Assembly (NCBI RefSeq): GCF_001905125.1
Contig: NZ_LWLE01000010.1
Location: forward strand, 132,250 to 165,196
DNA length: 32,947 bases
Reading direction: 5' to 3'
From: Streptomyces sp. TSRI0281
GTDB lineage: Bacteria > Actinomycetota > Actinomycetes > Streptomycetales > Streptomycetaceae
Position 1 is the first letter of the stretch. Each line of letters opens with the position of its first letter. The notes under the pieces are model-generated. The model did not search any database, was not told where the DNA came from, and saw nothing but the letters and a program-made list of their open reading frames with translations. Both the position numbers and the translations under genes were made by a program. Positions 7,787-18,900 of the stretch are shown here, piece by piece.

Positions 7787-10700
7787 TCGCGCGCAGCGCC
7801 GCCGCCCTCAACTCAGCGCTCTCCAGGGCCGTGTACTCCGACACCGCGTCGGCGTACGCCGCCCCGGCAGCGTGCCCGGCGGCCTCGGCGGCCTGGCGTG
7901 CCCGTGCGGCGGACAGCGTCGGGAACTCCCGCAGCACACGCATCCGTTCCGCCAACGCCATCATGCGTACGGCCGAGATGTCTCCCCGACTGAGACCGGC
8001 CAGGCCGAGCGCCCGCAGAACCGTGCCGTACACCGGAAGCTTCTCGGGGGACTGCGGACCGGTCCGGGCGCTGAGCAACGCCCGCAGCCCCTCCCGGAGT
8101 TGAACGGGCAGCTCCCCGAGCAGCTCCAACCGACCGTGCTGTGCATGCGCGGCCAGTGCCGCCGACTGCACTTCCAGCGACCACGGGTCCACGAACTGAT
8201 CCGGGGCCTGCGGCAGGCGCCCTGCCCGCATCCGTTCCACGGCCTGCCGCCACAGCTCAAGCCCGCCCTCGGTCAGACCGCGGGCCAGCGCGATCTCCGC
8301 CCGCGCCGCCAGGTCCGGGGTGAAGAATTCCTCGCTCGCCTCCGGCTGCTGGTCGAGGACCGCCTGCTCCAACCAGTACTCCGCCTCGTCGACATCCCCG
8401 CGCTGCAGGCAGGCAAGCACCAGCCCCCAGCGGATGCCGATCGAGTCCGACAGGCCCTCGAACCGGTCGAGCGCACCCAGTGCCGCCCGCAGATGGTGGT
8501 GCGCTTCCGTGCCCCGTTCGGTCTGCAGACACAGGTCGCTGATCCGGCCGTGGCTCAGCGTCAGCATCGCCGGATTCCTCAGCGGCCCCAGAGCGTCGAG
8601 CGTCCGGCGGGCGGAGTCCAGCGCCCGTTCCACGTCGTTCTCGTACTCCCACACGTAGCTGGCGACACACTCGGCGAGGCCCGCCACCAGTGGTTCGTCC
8701 GCTGCGCACAACTCGCGCAGGCGCGCGTAGTCCGGCGGGCGTACCTCGGGCGTGGCGCACAGGACGACGGCCAGGGCCCGTTGCAGGGTGTCGGGCGCGG
8801 CGGGCGGCAGCCGGCGCAACGTGACGAGCTGGCGCACGGCGTGGGGCCCGTAGTGCATGAAAAGGGCGGCCGCGCACACGGCCGCCGCGCTCCGGGCCGT
8901 CTCGACGTCCTCGGGACCGGCGTGGAAGCGGGAGAGCGGACCGCCGGTCTCGGTGGCGAGGGCCGCCAGTCGCGTGTGATTGAAGTCGGTGGCCCAGAGC
9001 GAGGAGAGCACCGCCGTGAGGGCCGCGGTGGTGGGGCCGTCGGCGCGCGCCAGGGCGTGCCGCAGGGCCAGGACGAGGTTGTCCTGCTCGGCCCGGATCC
9101 GACCCCAGGATGGCAACGGGTCGGCGCTGAAGAGCGCGTCGTGGTGCGTACGGCCGAAGGCCCGTGCCCAGGCGAGGAATCCGAGGGTGACGGTCTCCTC
9201 CTCCCCGGCCTGCGCACGTCGGGCGGCACTGAACTCCCGTACGGTCTCCAGCATGTGGAAGCGCATCCCGGACGTGGTCTCGGCCGCCTTGATCAAGGAC
9301 TGATCCGCCAGCTGCTCCAACAGGAAGAGCGCTTCCCCGTCACCGCAGCCGGTGATCACACGCTCCGCCGCGTCCTCGGTGAAACCTCCGGGGAACACCG
9401 AGAGCGCACGGAGCGCGGCTCGCCCTCCGGGCTCCAGCAGGTTCCAGCTCCACTCGACGACGGCGTGCAGGGTGCGATGCCGCTCCGGTATGTCCCGTGC
9501 TCCGCCACGGAGCAGAGCGAAGCGGTCCCGCAGTCGGCGGCCGATCTCCGCCACGGGCAGCACCCTCACCCGGGCAGCGGCCAGTTCCACTGCCAGCGGC
9601 AGACCGTCCAGATGACGGCAGAGTCCGGCCACGGTGGCGGCGGGCAGCTCGACATCGGGGCGGACGGACCGGGCCCGCTGCCCGAAGAGTTCGACGGAGG
9701 TGGCGAGAGTCAGCACCGGCAGCGCGTACAGGGATTCCGAAGTCAGCCCGAGGGGGGCCCGGCTGGTGGCCAGCACCCGTAGCTCCCGCGACCGCGACAC
9801 CAGAGCCCGTACCAGGTCGGCGGCGCCGTGGACGACCTGCTCACAGTTGTCGAGTACGAGCATGACGGGGCCGGAGCCCAGCGCTCCGACAATGGCGCCG
9901 ACAAGATCCCCGCCCCCGGCGAAGTGCAGTCGCTCCCCCAGCCCGACCCCGACCCCGAGCGCCGATGCCACCTCCCCTGCCACATCGTCATCAGCCGTGA
10001 CACCGGCGAGCGGCACGAAGTGCACCACACGCTGTTCGGCGGCCCGGCCCACGGCGTACGCGAGCCGGGTCTTGCCGAGACCACCGGGGCCGGTGACCGT
10101 GACGACCCGTGAGGTGCGCAGCAGCCCGGTCACGGCGGCGATGTCGCTCTCCCGGCCGAGCAGCGGATTCGGCTCATGCGGTACGCCGTGCCTGACCACT
10201 GGTGCCTCGGCGCGCAGCAGCTCCTGATGTACGGCCTTGAGCCCGGCCCCGGGGTCGGTGCCGAGCTCGTGACGCAGCCCTCGCCGGTAGGCGTCGTACC
10301 GCCTCAGCGCGCCGGCAGGTCCTGCCGTGACGGCCTCGCAGCGCAACAGCTCCGCCAGGACCTCTTCGTCCCGCGGCAGTTCCCCGGCCAGCTCGGCCAG
10401 TGGCCCCACGGCCTCTTCGCGCCGCCCGACCCGGGCCAGGGCGAGTGCGCGGGTGCGGACCAGCCCGCGATGGGCAGCGGCCCGCGCGGTACGCAACGCG
10501 ACCACCGGGTCGCGCAGATCTTCCCCGACACCTGCGGCCACCACCCCGTCCCACAGGTCCAGCCCCGCCTCGGCTTCCTCCAGGGCACCTCCGTGGTCAC
10601 CCTTGCGGGCCCGCTCCACGCCGGCCGCCTCGTGCAGCAGCAGTGCGGAACTGTCGACCTGCGCCTCATCCAGCGCCAGCCGGTATCCCGTCGGCGTGCT

Positions 10701-10931
10701 CACGATCAGCTCGGCGCCCCACTGCGACCGCACCCGGGAAACCAGCACCTGCACCGCCTTGCCCGGCCGCTCCGGCAACGCCTCCGGCCACAGCCCCTCC
10801 ACAAGCCTCCCGACACTGCACCCGGCCCGCAGGTCAACGGCAAGCAACGCAAGGAGCCCGCGCAGACGCGGCGCGGTCATCTCCTGCCCGCGATAGGCGA
10901 CGCGGGGCAGGAAGATCAGCTCAGAGGTCAC
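7764..10931 (-). CDS. SARP/AfsR-type transcriptional regulator with BTAD and NB-ARC domains
   Basis: The protein has 1055 residues. The first ~95 form a SARP winged-helix DNA-binding domain (RLRGLLALLAVDLRAGCSV, LVEGLWPEALPERPGKAVQVLVSRVRS). The bacterial transcriptional activation domain follows to about residue 245 (VDSSALLLHEAAG to RHELGTDPGAGLKAVHQELL). A STAND-type NTPase comes next, with Walker A GPGGLGKT (Lys287), Walker B MLVLDNCE and the sensor ATSRAPLGL. The remaining ~500 residues are helical and TPR-like. There is no C-terminal LuxR helix-turn-helix. Such proteins activate secondary-metabolite or efflux genes after an unknown signal. The start is GTG 10931 with no strong ribosome site. 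The gene converges on drrB with a 23-base overlap of coding ends, so antisense interference between them is possible. Whether it regulates the exporter is inference from position. Confidence 0.9.
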   Translation of the reverse strand: MTSELIFLPRVAYRGQEMTAPRLRGLLALLAVDLRAGCSVGRLVEGLWPEALPERPGKAVQVLVSRVRSQWGAELIVSTPTGYRLALDEAQVDSSALLLHEAAGVERARKGDHGGALEEAEAGLDLWDGVVAAGVGEDLRDPVVALRTARAAAHRGLVRTRALALARVGRREEAVGPLAELAGELPRDEEVLAELLRCEAVTAGPAGALRRYDAYRRGLRHELGTDPGAGLKAVHQELLRAEAPVVRHGVPHEPNPLLGRESDIAAVTGLLRTSRVVTVTGPGGLGKTRLAYAVGRAAEQRVVHFVPLAGVTADDDVAGEVASALGVGVGLGERLHFAGGGDLVGAIVGALGSGPVMLVLDNCEQVVHGAADLVRALVSRSRELRVLATSRAPLGLTSESLYALPVLTLATSVELFGQRARSVRPDVELPAATVAGLCRHLDGLPLAVELAAARVRVLPVAEIGRRLRDRFALLRGGARDIPERHRTLHAVVEWSWNLLEPGGRAALRALSVFPGGFTEDAAERVITGCGDGEALFLLEQLADQSLIKAAETTSGMRFHMLETVREFSAARRAQAGEEETVTLGFLAWARAFGRTHHDALFSADPLPSWGRIRAEQDNLVLALRHALARADGPTTAALTAVLSSLWATDFNHTRLAALATETGGPLSRFHAGPEDVETARSAAAVCAAALFMHYGPHAVRQLVTLRRLPPAAPDTLQRALAVVLCATPEVRPPDYARLRELCAADEPLVAGLAECVASYVWEYENDVERALDSARRTLDALGPLRNPAMLTLSHGRISDLCLQTERGTEAHHHLRAALGALDRFEGLSDSIGIRWGLVLACLQRGDVDEAEYWLEQAVLDQQPEASEEFFTPDLAARAEIALARGLTEGGLELWRQAVERMRAGRLPQAPDQFVDPWSLEVQSAALAAHAQHGRLELLGELPVQLREGLRALLSARTGPQSPEKLPVYGTVLRALGLAGLSRGDISAVRMMALAERMRVLREFPTLSAARARQAAEAAGHAAGAAYADAVSEYTALESAELRAAALRAISAPARD

Positions 10932-11154
10932 CCGAGCAGACTAGCCAGCGCCCGGGTCACCCGGATCGATCCGCCGGGCGGCAGGTCAGCTCCCGTCGTA
11001 TCCCGCTGAGCAGGCTGCCCGCATTTGATAATCGGTCCAACACTCCCGCGTGCCTTCGTGATGTGCCGTCACATTGGGGTGTCGATTTGGCTAGGCCTTG
11101 TCCGGCCGATCATGTGACTGTTGCTCGTCCTGGTCGTTGATGTGGACATGGGGC
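10932..11154. other. Upstream region of the SARP gene
   Basis: No gene is visible here. The minus-strand promoter of the SARP gene should be in this stretch; a relatively AT-rich patch lies at 11018-11042. CGGATCGATCCG at 10962-10973 is a perfect 12-base palindrome 31 bases before the start codon and could be an operator. GGCCTTGTCCGGCCGATCATG at 11094-11114 resembles the end of an insertion sequence by position, but no matching inverted copy was found on the other side. Confidence 0.35.
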
Positions 11155-11893
11155 GGGGCCAGAGTCCCAGTCGATCTCACCAGCCGCGTCGGCCGCCGCC
11201 TGGACCTGCCGGAACAGGCGTTCCCAGGTCCCGTCGCCCGACCACAAGCTGGTGGGCTCCGCCATTGTCCGCGCGCACCAGCATGCGGCGGAGCCCACAC
11301 CGACCCACCGTCGACGCTCACCCCAAAGGGGACCGAAGAGATGGAATACGAGGGCGAGACGCCGTGGCAGGGCCTGGTCGCCCGCCTGGTGGAGGTGGTG
11401 CTGGAGGCGAGGGCCTGGGCCGTTCGTGAGGAGAATTCACCAGCGAGCTCCACCTGAGCGCCGACGGCTGCTGCCGTCCGCTGTCCCTCATCGTCACTCC
11501 AGGCCAGCGGGCGGACTGCACCCAGTTCATGATGGTGCTGGAGAAGCTCCGCGTCCCCGGATCCGGCCCAGGAAGGCCATGCGCGAAGCCGGACAGCCTC
11601 GCGGCCGCCAAAGCGCACAGCAACCGCCCTGTTCGCGAGTACCTGAGACGGCGAGGCTGTCCGCCACACGATCTCCGAGAAGACCGACAGCCAGGCCGCC
11701 CGCCTGCGGAGAGGCTTATACGGCGGAGGGCCAACCGGGTTCGACGAGGACCGCTACAAGAAGCGCAACACCGTCGAACGAGCGATCAACCGCCTGAAAC
11801 AGTCCCGAGCGGTCGCCACGCGCTAGGACAAACGCGGCCAAGTCGCCCTCGGCACCGTCACTTCGGCATCGGTCGCGATCCGGCTCCGACCGT
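11155..11893 (+). pseudogene. IS5-family transposase remnant with an inverted internal segment
   Basis: Pieces of an IS5-type DDE transposase are spread over several frames. On the plus strand are SAIVRAHQHAAE (from about 11257), then GLGRS-stop-GEFTSELHLSADGCCRPLSL with an Arg codon turned to TGA, VTPGQRADCTQFMMVLEKLRVP, and near the end DEDRYKKRNTVERAINRLKQSRAVATR, where a TAG follows. The part that should precede VRAHQHAA (LWSGDGTWERLF to AGEIDWDS) is found on the minus strand between about 11155 and 11250; turning that segment round restores the normal order. The N-terminal ~60 residues are missing. It cannot make an active transposase. It marks an old insertion next to the SARP gene. Confidence 0.75.
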
Positions 11894-11899
11894 GAACCC

Positions 11900-12334
11900 C
11901 TACGCGACCCAGCAGTAGACGTCCTGGCCCTGGCCTCGGGCGCTGCTGATGAGGACAGCCAGATCACCCAGGATGACGGAGGCGATCTCCGTGTCGATGA
12001 CATCGCCGTCCTCCGTACGCTGCGAGGACCGGGCGACAGCGGCATCCTTCAACTCGGCCCCCTCAGCCTCGGCGAGTGCTGCGGACAGGCGAGGCGAGAT
12101 CGCGAAGACGACGCACCCGTCATCGCCCTGACCGGCGACGAGACGAGGCTCACCAGCTTCGACGAGTTCCTCAAGGTTCCCGCCGGCAAGCAGACGTTCC
12201 CACTCGACCACAGCTTCTTCGGGATCGAAGTTACCGAACGAGAGCGACTCGAACACGCCTTGCGGCCCGGTCTGAAGAACCAGGGCCGCTGACGTGTCGT
12301 CCGGAGCCGCGGAGAACTCGACGATGACGCTCAC
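11900..12334 (-). CDS. Hypothetical protein, 144 residues
   Basis: The protein is acidic and soluble, without signal peptide or membrane segment. It starts MSVIVEFSAAPDDTSAALVL and holds GVFESLSFGNFDPEEAVVEWERLL, a strand pair GCVVFAISPRLSAAL, and ends DVYCWVA. Codon bias is like that of real genes. The GTG start at 12334 has no strong ribosome binding site. I do not recognise the family. It lies just outside the cassette repeat at 12564 and beside the transposase remnant, so it may belong to the original chromosome downstream of the RNA methyltransferase gene. Confidence 0.6.
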   Translation of the reverse strand: MSVIVEFSAAPDDTSAALVLQTGPQGVFESLSFGNFDPEEAVVEWERLLAGGNLEELVEAGEPRLVAGQGDDGCVVFAISPRLSAALAEAEGAELKDAAVARSSQRTEDGDVIDTEIASVILGDLAVLISSARGQGQDVYCWVA

Positions 12335-12563
12335 CCGGGCATCATGCCGGACCGCCCGCGACCATAATCGACCGGACAGCTACTAACTGGTAGCGCTATG
12401 GCCGACTGCCCGGATATCAAGATGCTGCCACGACCCTGCCCGATCGTGATCGTTCTCGGATCATTGGGGACGTCGTGCAGTTCGTCGCCCGGAACAGACC
12501 AGAAGTAGTCGTGCTCAAGTGTCACCGTGCTGCTGGACCCGCACACCGCACATGACGCGCACG
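12335..12563 (-). other. Possible gene remnant left of the repeat
   Basis: The minus-strand frame over this stretch reads TLEHDYFWSVPGDELHDV followed by DPRTITIGQ, which has the look of a real protein, then runs on to a stop at 12331. No credible start or ribosome site is present, and base composition is less GC-rich than its surroundings. It may be the leftover of a small gene cut by the event that created the repeat at 12564. Low confidence. Confidence 0.3.
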
Positions 12564-12603
12564 CACAAACCCGCAGGTCAGTCGCCCCTTCTTCACCGGC
12601 TCC
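12564..12603. repeat. Left direct repeat, copy of the RNA methyltransferase 3' end (attL-like)
   Basis: These 40 bases match 21940-21978 in the same orientation in 37 of 40 aligned columns. Identical blocks are AACCCGCAGGTCAGTCG (12568-12584) and TTCTTCACCGGCTCC (12589-12603); there is one single-base gap and two substitutions. The right-hand copy is the last codons, stop and first downstream bases of the RNA methyltransferase gene. This is the pattern left by site-specific integration at a gene's 3' end. The gap would shift the frame, so the copy is not a gene end in use. Confidence 0.75.
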
Positions 12604-12689
12604 CGGCGGGCGCGTCACCACCGAGCTATCGGGCATTCCACCGACTGCTCCATGCATCGGGCTGTTCCGGGCCGGCGCCGGACCCGTTG

Positions 12690-12875
12690 CTGATAGGCGC
12701 GGTCGAACGAGGCCAGCGCCTCGTCGATGTCCGTGATTTCGGTGAAGAGACCTTAGGAGGAGCCGAATCGGGCCGCGGCCTCCTCCAGGTCGACGCGCTC
12801 GTCAGCCGGTGGGGCATTCAGCTGCACCCACCGGCTGGCAAGACGGTCTGGATCGAGGCTTGCCTGGCCCTCAAC
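12690..12875 (+). pseudogene. C-terminal fragment of an ATP-binding (HATPase, RsbW-like) regulator
   Basis: The plus frame reads ERGQRLVDVRDFG, then ESGRGLLQVDALVSRWGI and PAGKTVWIEA. The ESGRGLL(x)VDAL(x)xRWG pattern and the closing GKTVW(x)E are the G-box and last strand of Streptomyces anti-sigma-factor-like HATPase_c_2 proteins. The N-box half and the start are missing, and the frame has no stop where the family normally ends. It lies inside the repeat-bounded cassette, tail to tail with the giant ATPase gene. Confidence 0.55.
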
Positions 12876-12911
12876 AGCGGCCACCGGAGACGGGACCGTG
12901 ACCCGCACCTG

Positions 12912-15900
12912 TCATGCGTGGAGCGCCACGCACTCGCGAAGCAGCGATTCCATGCGCAGCTGAGCGCCTTCGCGGTCGAAGACCTGGAGGGCCTCCAGGC
13001 AGGTCACAACCCACCGCGCCTCGTCCTCATCGACCTCACCCCTGACTGCCACAGCGGTCAGCGCGCTCTCCCAGTCAAACCATCCGTCCTTGTACTCCTC
13101 CGCCAGGGCCCGGTATCCGCCAGCGAGCAAAGTGTCGGCGTACAGGCCCGTGTCCTTGACGAAAGTGCGGGCGCGGACCCGGTCGGTGCGCAGGTCGGCC
13201 AGGCGGCGCAGCGCCTCGTCGGGGTCGTCCAGCTCCAGGTGCAGGCGGTGGGCAGAAGCGACGAACTGAGGCCAGCCGCCAGTCAGCTCGTGAAGCCGGT
13301 CCAGGCGGTCCTCGCGCTGGAACATCTCGACGCGCTGGGCCCAGCCACGCAGGCTGCGGCGGTCGTGGCGGCGCAGTACCACCGAGGCGGCCGAGGTCGG
13401 CTCCGTGCCGGTAAGCAGCGGGCGCCACAAGGCCAGCTGAGTGGTGTCGATGACGAGGACAACCGCGCGGGTCACGCCAGGAGTGAGAGGCAACAGCGTC
13501 TCGGCGAGGTCGACGGCCTCGCGGCAGGTCTCGGGACGCACCGGGTCCCGGTAGTTGACGAAGTCACTGATGACCACGCGTCGTTCACGGGGGCGTCCGC
13601 CGGTGAGTTCCTGTTTGTAGATGCTGGGTTTGCCCACGGGCGGCAGTGTCCAGTCGGCGATGCCCGCCGTGAGTGTCCGCAGGGTGCGGGTGACGTCGTC
13701 GACGCCGGTGGCGGGGGTGCCGAGGACGACCCTCGTCTGATTGGACCGCCGACCGAGGAGGTCGTCCAGCTGCGTGTTGGTGAGCGGTGCGGGCTGGCCG
13801 TCGTGCAGCTCGGGACGGCCGTCCTGCACGATGCTCTCCTGGAGTTCGCAGTCCTCCTCGGCCCTGAGAAGGCGGGCCTCCACCTCGTGGGAGGTGCCGA
13901 TCATGCGCAGGGCGTTGGGACCGCGCAGATGCCAACCCAGGCCGTCGTGGTTGGGCGCGAGGATGCCGAGGCCGACCATCTCGGAGAGGTAGGCGCGGAA
14001 ACCCTCGGTGTCGAGCTGCTCGAACCCCCGACGCCAGTACGTCTCGCACTCCTCGCGCAGTTCGGTGTCACTCAGTCGTACCTCCAGGCCGCGGTGGCGT
14101 GCGTGATACGCCAGCACGTTGGCGATCACGTCGTAGCGGTGGTCGAGGCTGAGGGTGTCCTTGAAGGCCGCCGAGATACTGTCCCTGAGTCCGGCGTCCG
14201 ACTCCACGACCTCGATATCCGTGAGCTCCACCGGGTACGGAGGCCCCTCGGCGCCGCGCCGCGTCCGCTTGCGGTGCATCAGCTCCACCAGCCGGTGACC
14301 GAACATCTGCAGCAGAAACGGCTGGTAGGAGCAGTAGCCGAGCACCCGGTTGACCAAGTCCATGTCCTGGAATTCGAAGCCTAGTGCCCGCATCGGCTCG
14401 ACCAACAGCTCGGCGGCGAACTGGGGGGCGAGCGGGCCGATCACCTTCGGGGTCTGGGCGAGGTGGCCGAACGGCCCATTGCTCGCGAGCTTGGCGAACC
14501 GCTGCACCGAGTGCAGCCCGGCGAAGACAACCTTCGCACGGTCCTTGGTGTCGTCCCCCAGGCCCTTGAGCTTCTTCGTCTGGTGGAACCGAGGGGCGTC
14601 GGCCTCGAAGAACTGGTCACACTCGTCGAGCAGGATCAACAGCCGACGGCGCGAGTCCGCGTCGGTCCAGGCCCGGATGCCCGCGCGCACGCGCTCGGAG
14701 ATGTCCGTCGCGGACCTGCGGCCCTGCGGGCGACCCAGTACCTGCGCCTCGGTCAGCTTCCGGTCCAGGACGCTCCACAGTGCCTCCGGGCCTAGCGAGC
14801 TGCCCTTCCCGATGTTCTCGTGGTCGAGGTTCACATACACCGCTTGGTGGTAGCCGGGGCGCTGCTCCACGAACTTGTCCCCGGCGTCGGCGAGCAGTGC
14901 CGACTTGCCCAGCCCCCGACCGCCGAAGATGACCTGAGTGCCGCGCGGGTCGAGGATGCTCTTGCGTTCGGCGTCACGGCCGTAGAACATCTCACCGCCG
15001 ATCCGGCCGCGCTTCTCCCTGATGTAGGGGTTGACACCGGAGAACGGCAACAGGGTCTGTGTGGCAGTGCTGACCTGGCGGTTGCCGCGCGCCGCGAGGT
15101 AGGCGAGAACGGCGTCGTCCACCACCAGCAGTGGCTGCGACGATCGTGCGGAGCCGACGGCCAGTTCGACCCGCGCCTCACGGTTCAGCGTACCGAAGTA
15201 GACGACGAGGAGGCTTACTCCGCTGGTGTCGCGCTCCGCCCAGCTCATGACGACTCTGGCGGGCGGCCGGCCCCAGACCATCAGTACGCGCAGGTTGCCA
15301 CCCTGCTCCTTGATCTGCGAGCCGAACGCGGGCGCTTTCGCCCTGCCGTTGATCTCCACCTCGGTCGCTTCGAAGAGGCGGTACTCGCGTCGGTGCTGGG
15401 ACCGCTCGTCAAGTTGCCTTGCACTCTTGGCGTCGTAGCCGAGGAGTTTGAGGAGTGGTGGTACCCGCCGCGTCGGAGCCACCTGGAGCCGGTCTTTCGG
15501 CTCGGTGGCACCCAGCACCCGCCACTCGTCGAGGGCGTCGGCCGCCAGTGCCGCCTCATCGGGGGACAGATCGCTGTAGTCCAGGACAGGAAGGGTCAGG
15601 TGCTTGCCGCCGGACCGAACAAGGTCGACGAGGTCGCGGTCAATGCCCCGCGGCAGACCGTCGGGCACGGCCGGGAAGAACTCTGCCAGATGGGACTCGC
15701 CAGCCTCGATCTCCGGAACGGGTTCGCCGATCTCCAGGAAGTAGACAAGGTCGGCGGAGGTGGCCAAGCCGCCAGTGTCCAGGTGCCGCAGAACCTGGGC
15801 GCGTTCCTCCGCAGTGGGGTCCAGGGCGTCGAGTCGGGCCCTGATCCGGTCGTCAGCCTCCTGCCGGAAGGCGGGCAGGTCGCTGCGCACCGTGTCGAGC

Positions 15901-18900
15901 GCCCGCCGTACCTCCACCAGGTCATGTGTCTCGGCGCCGTCGAGCCGCTCGCGAGCATCGGCCAGCAACTCCTGGAGGCGCAGATCCTGGTCGTCGGTCA
16001 CAGCGCCATCGGCCTGGGCACGATGCAGCTCGGCGACGAGTTCATCGTGTGCCGTGCGCAGTTCCGTGCGCCTGATGGTCTCCTGTTCCTCGATCTCGGC
16101 GAGCGTGGGCAGCGTGGACTCCCCGGGCGGCGGGGCGGGCAGCATGCCGCGTCCGGCCAGCTCGACGATGGTGCGGGCCGCAGTGAAGGCGTCGTGGTCG
16201 AGCCGCTCGGCGAGTCCGTCCTGCCAGCTCCGGCCGACCGCGGTGAGTAGCTCGTCGAGCGAGGAGCGCTGGTCCGGGGTATCGCACACCTTCAGCAGTT
16301 CTGCGTCCAGCACGAGTTCAGGGGCGAGCAAGCCGATGGGGCGTGTGGTCGCGGTGTCACCGGTAAGCAGCGCGAACAGCTCCTCCATGGAGGCGCGCGC
16401 TGCCCACGCCGTCGCGGCGGAGATGGCGCCCGAGCGCCGCGCCAGCTGCTCCAGCTCGGCCAGTACAGCCTCCTTGCCGTCCAGCAGCGAGTGTCGGAGG
16501 GAGGAGATCTCCTTGATCGCCCTTCCGCTGTCGGACCGGTCGCCGCGGTGGGTGCCGTCGACCACCAGACACCACTCCCTGACCAGGCCGACAGCGCGCT
16601 CCACAATGTGCACCAGATCCTGCCGCCCCGCGCCCTGGAGCGGTTTGCCGCTGGATGAACGGTGCTTGCGGTCCATACGGTCGATCTCGTTGTTGACCTC
16701 AGCCAGTTTCGACAGGCGTTCGGTCTGTTCCTGCACGTGCGGGAAGGCGTCGCGATGGTCTCGGACCACGGCCATGAGCAAAGATCCAAGCGTCCCGTCG
16801 TCGGGGGCCAGCCATCGCTTGGCGATCTCCGTCGCCCGCGCGAACCGCAATCTTTGGGGCGCGAGCAGGACACGGCACTGCTCGCGCAACTCCCGCAGCC
16901 GAGCTTCCCGCTCCGCGTCATCGGCGATAACAACCAGCGGAGAGACGATCAGGGCACCACTGAGAGCCCGGTCGGCAACGGCGGTCGCGGCCTCGCCGAG
17001 GCGGTCCGGGAGCCGAGGCACCAGCGTTTTGAGCTGAGCGCCCGCCAGATGATCGCCGGTGATCAGCGCGGTGCGCAGCAGGGCCGGCAGCAGCAGAAGT
17101 TCGCTGCCCTCCGTGTCACGGCCCAGGTATCCGCCATAGCTCTGGAGCAGGTCCGCGGTCAGCCGACCACCCTGGCTGTCGCCGGAGGTGAGCAGCGCGG
17201 CGGCACCGGCCAGACGGAGCGCAGCCACCTGCGGCTCGGGGTTCCCTGCGGCGCTCGCCACGTGGTGGGCGAGTCCGAAGCGCCGCTCGACGACCAACCG
17301 CGCCAAAGCCCGCTCGGCGGCGGTCTCGTCGGCACCCCGGCCCTCGATCGCCTCGTCCCTCTCATCAGATGTGGCCGTGGCGGCGACCGGGGCGGGTACG
17401 TGCTTGTGGTTGTCGTCCGGTCCGGCGGGTGTGGGCGCGACCGCGGGCACGGGGGACGGAGTGGGTCCGGAGCCGGTGTTCGGGGCGTTGGGCGGCGCCT
17501 GGTCTCCGTGGGCAGGTGCCACGATCTGTACGTCGTCGGTGTCGAGCGGATCTGAGGCCGTCGCGACGGGCGCGGCGGCTTCCGGTCCGGGGACGGGGGA
17601 AGTCGCAGTCTCCGGGACGGGACAGCTAGGGGCCTCGTCACGCGGGGTCCGGTCTGCCTGCTCGATAGCCTGCTTGGTTCCGTATCTCCCGATCGTCGCA
17701 CTGTCGGCGGGCTCCGTGCCATCGGCCTCCGCCGCGACCGGCTCCTTGTCTGCGGCATCCCGCTGCGCCAAGGTCAGTTCAGGAGCCATGACCGCCGCCA
17801 TGGCACACACGGGCAGCCCTCGCACGACCTGCTCCTGCAGAGCCAGGATCTCCGCCGCCGCGTCTGCCTGCCGCCCTAGCCGAATGAGTTTGGCCAAGGC
17901 GGTGAGTGCGGCGCATTCCTCCCGTTGTGCCTGCTCCCACACCGGCGTATCCAGCAGGCGGCCGACCGCATCACGCACGGATTCGGCGGCAGAGGCGGCG
18001 GCACTGTCGGGACGGCAGACGACCTCGAGCATTCCACGCAGGAATTCCCGTGTCCGGAGGTCATACTCCTGTGCCACCCGGTGCGCGTCCGCTGCGCGCG
18101 TCATGTCCTCCAGCCGACGAGCCACCCCCTCGATCCCTCCCGCACGGAACACCGCTTCGGCGCTGTCGAACACGGCGCTCAGCACGGTCAGCGATGCCAG
18201 GTCCTCGTCCTGCGGAGGTCGGCCGTCCGCGACCGCGCGCGTCACCTTCTCCAGGGCGTGCCGGGCTCCGGCGAGGGCGGACACCAGCTCCCGGCAGACC
18301 TCGTCCGGCCTCCTCGCCTCATCGGCCCGGTCATCGTCGGCCGCCGTTTCGGATACGTCGTTCGAGACGGCGGCGAGCGACGGCTCCTGCTCCTCCGCCT
18401 CGCCGGACACGAAACCAGGGTGCGCCACCACGATCGACCGTGCCAGGTCACCGACAGCGACGAGTCGTGCCGTTTCACTCTCGTCGGCCATCGCTGCGAA
18501 CCAGTCCTGGTCCGCAGCCCAGGCAAAAATGTGGGCATGGGCGACGGAGGCATCGCACCAGGCGAACATCGCAGCCCGGACCAGCGTCGCGCCCCACCGG
18601 GAGACGGGGTCGGAGGCGGGCTTGCCGTCCGGTGCGATGACGTACGTAAACACCTGGTCCATCACGGTCTGCGTGAGCTCCCCGATCCCGCAGTTGCAGG
18701 CGTGCTGCCGGGCGTCGCGCCGCAGCCGGGCCAGAACGTCCTGACACAGGGCAGGCCCGGCCCGTCGAGGAGCGGCCATGCGGATGCCCAGGTCGCCGAG
18801 CAGCTTCTGCCGGTCCCTGGGCGGCAGGGAGTTGAAGGCGAGTTCCACCATGTCCACCGTGAGCTCGTTCAAGGCGGCGGCGGCCGGGAACTCCAAGGCG

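Noticed and set aside
7872..9782. Plus-strand open frame of 636 codons
   Set aside because: It is antisense to the SARP regulator, rich in Arg/Gln/Gly/His, with no family features; typical GC-rich shadow.
12519..14384. Long plus-strand open frame of 621 codons
   Set aside because: From 12912 onward it is the antisense of the giant ATPase gene; only 12690-12875 shows family resemblance.
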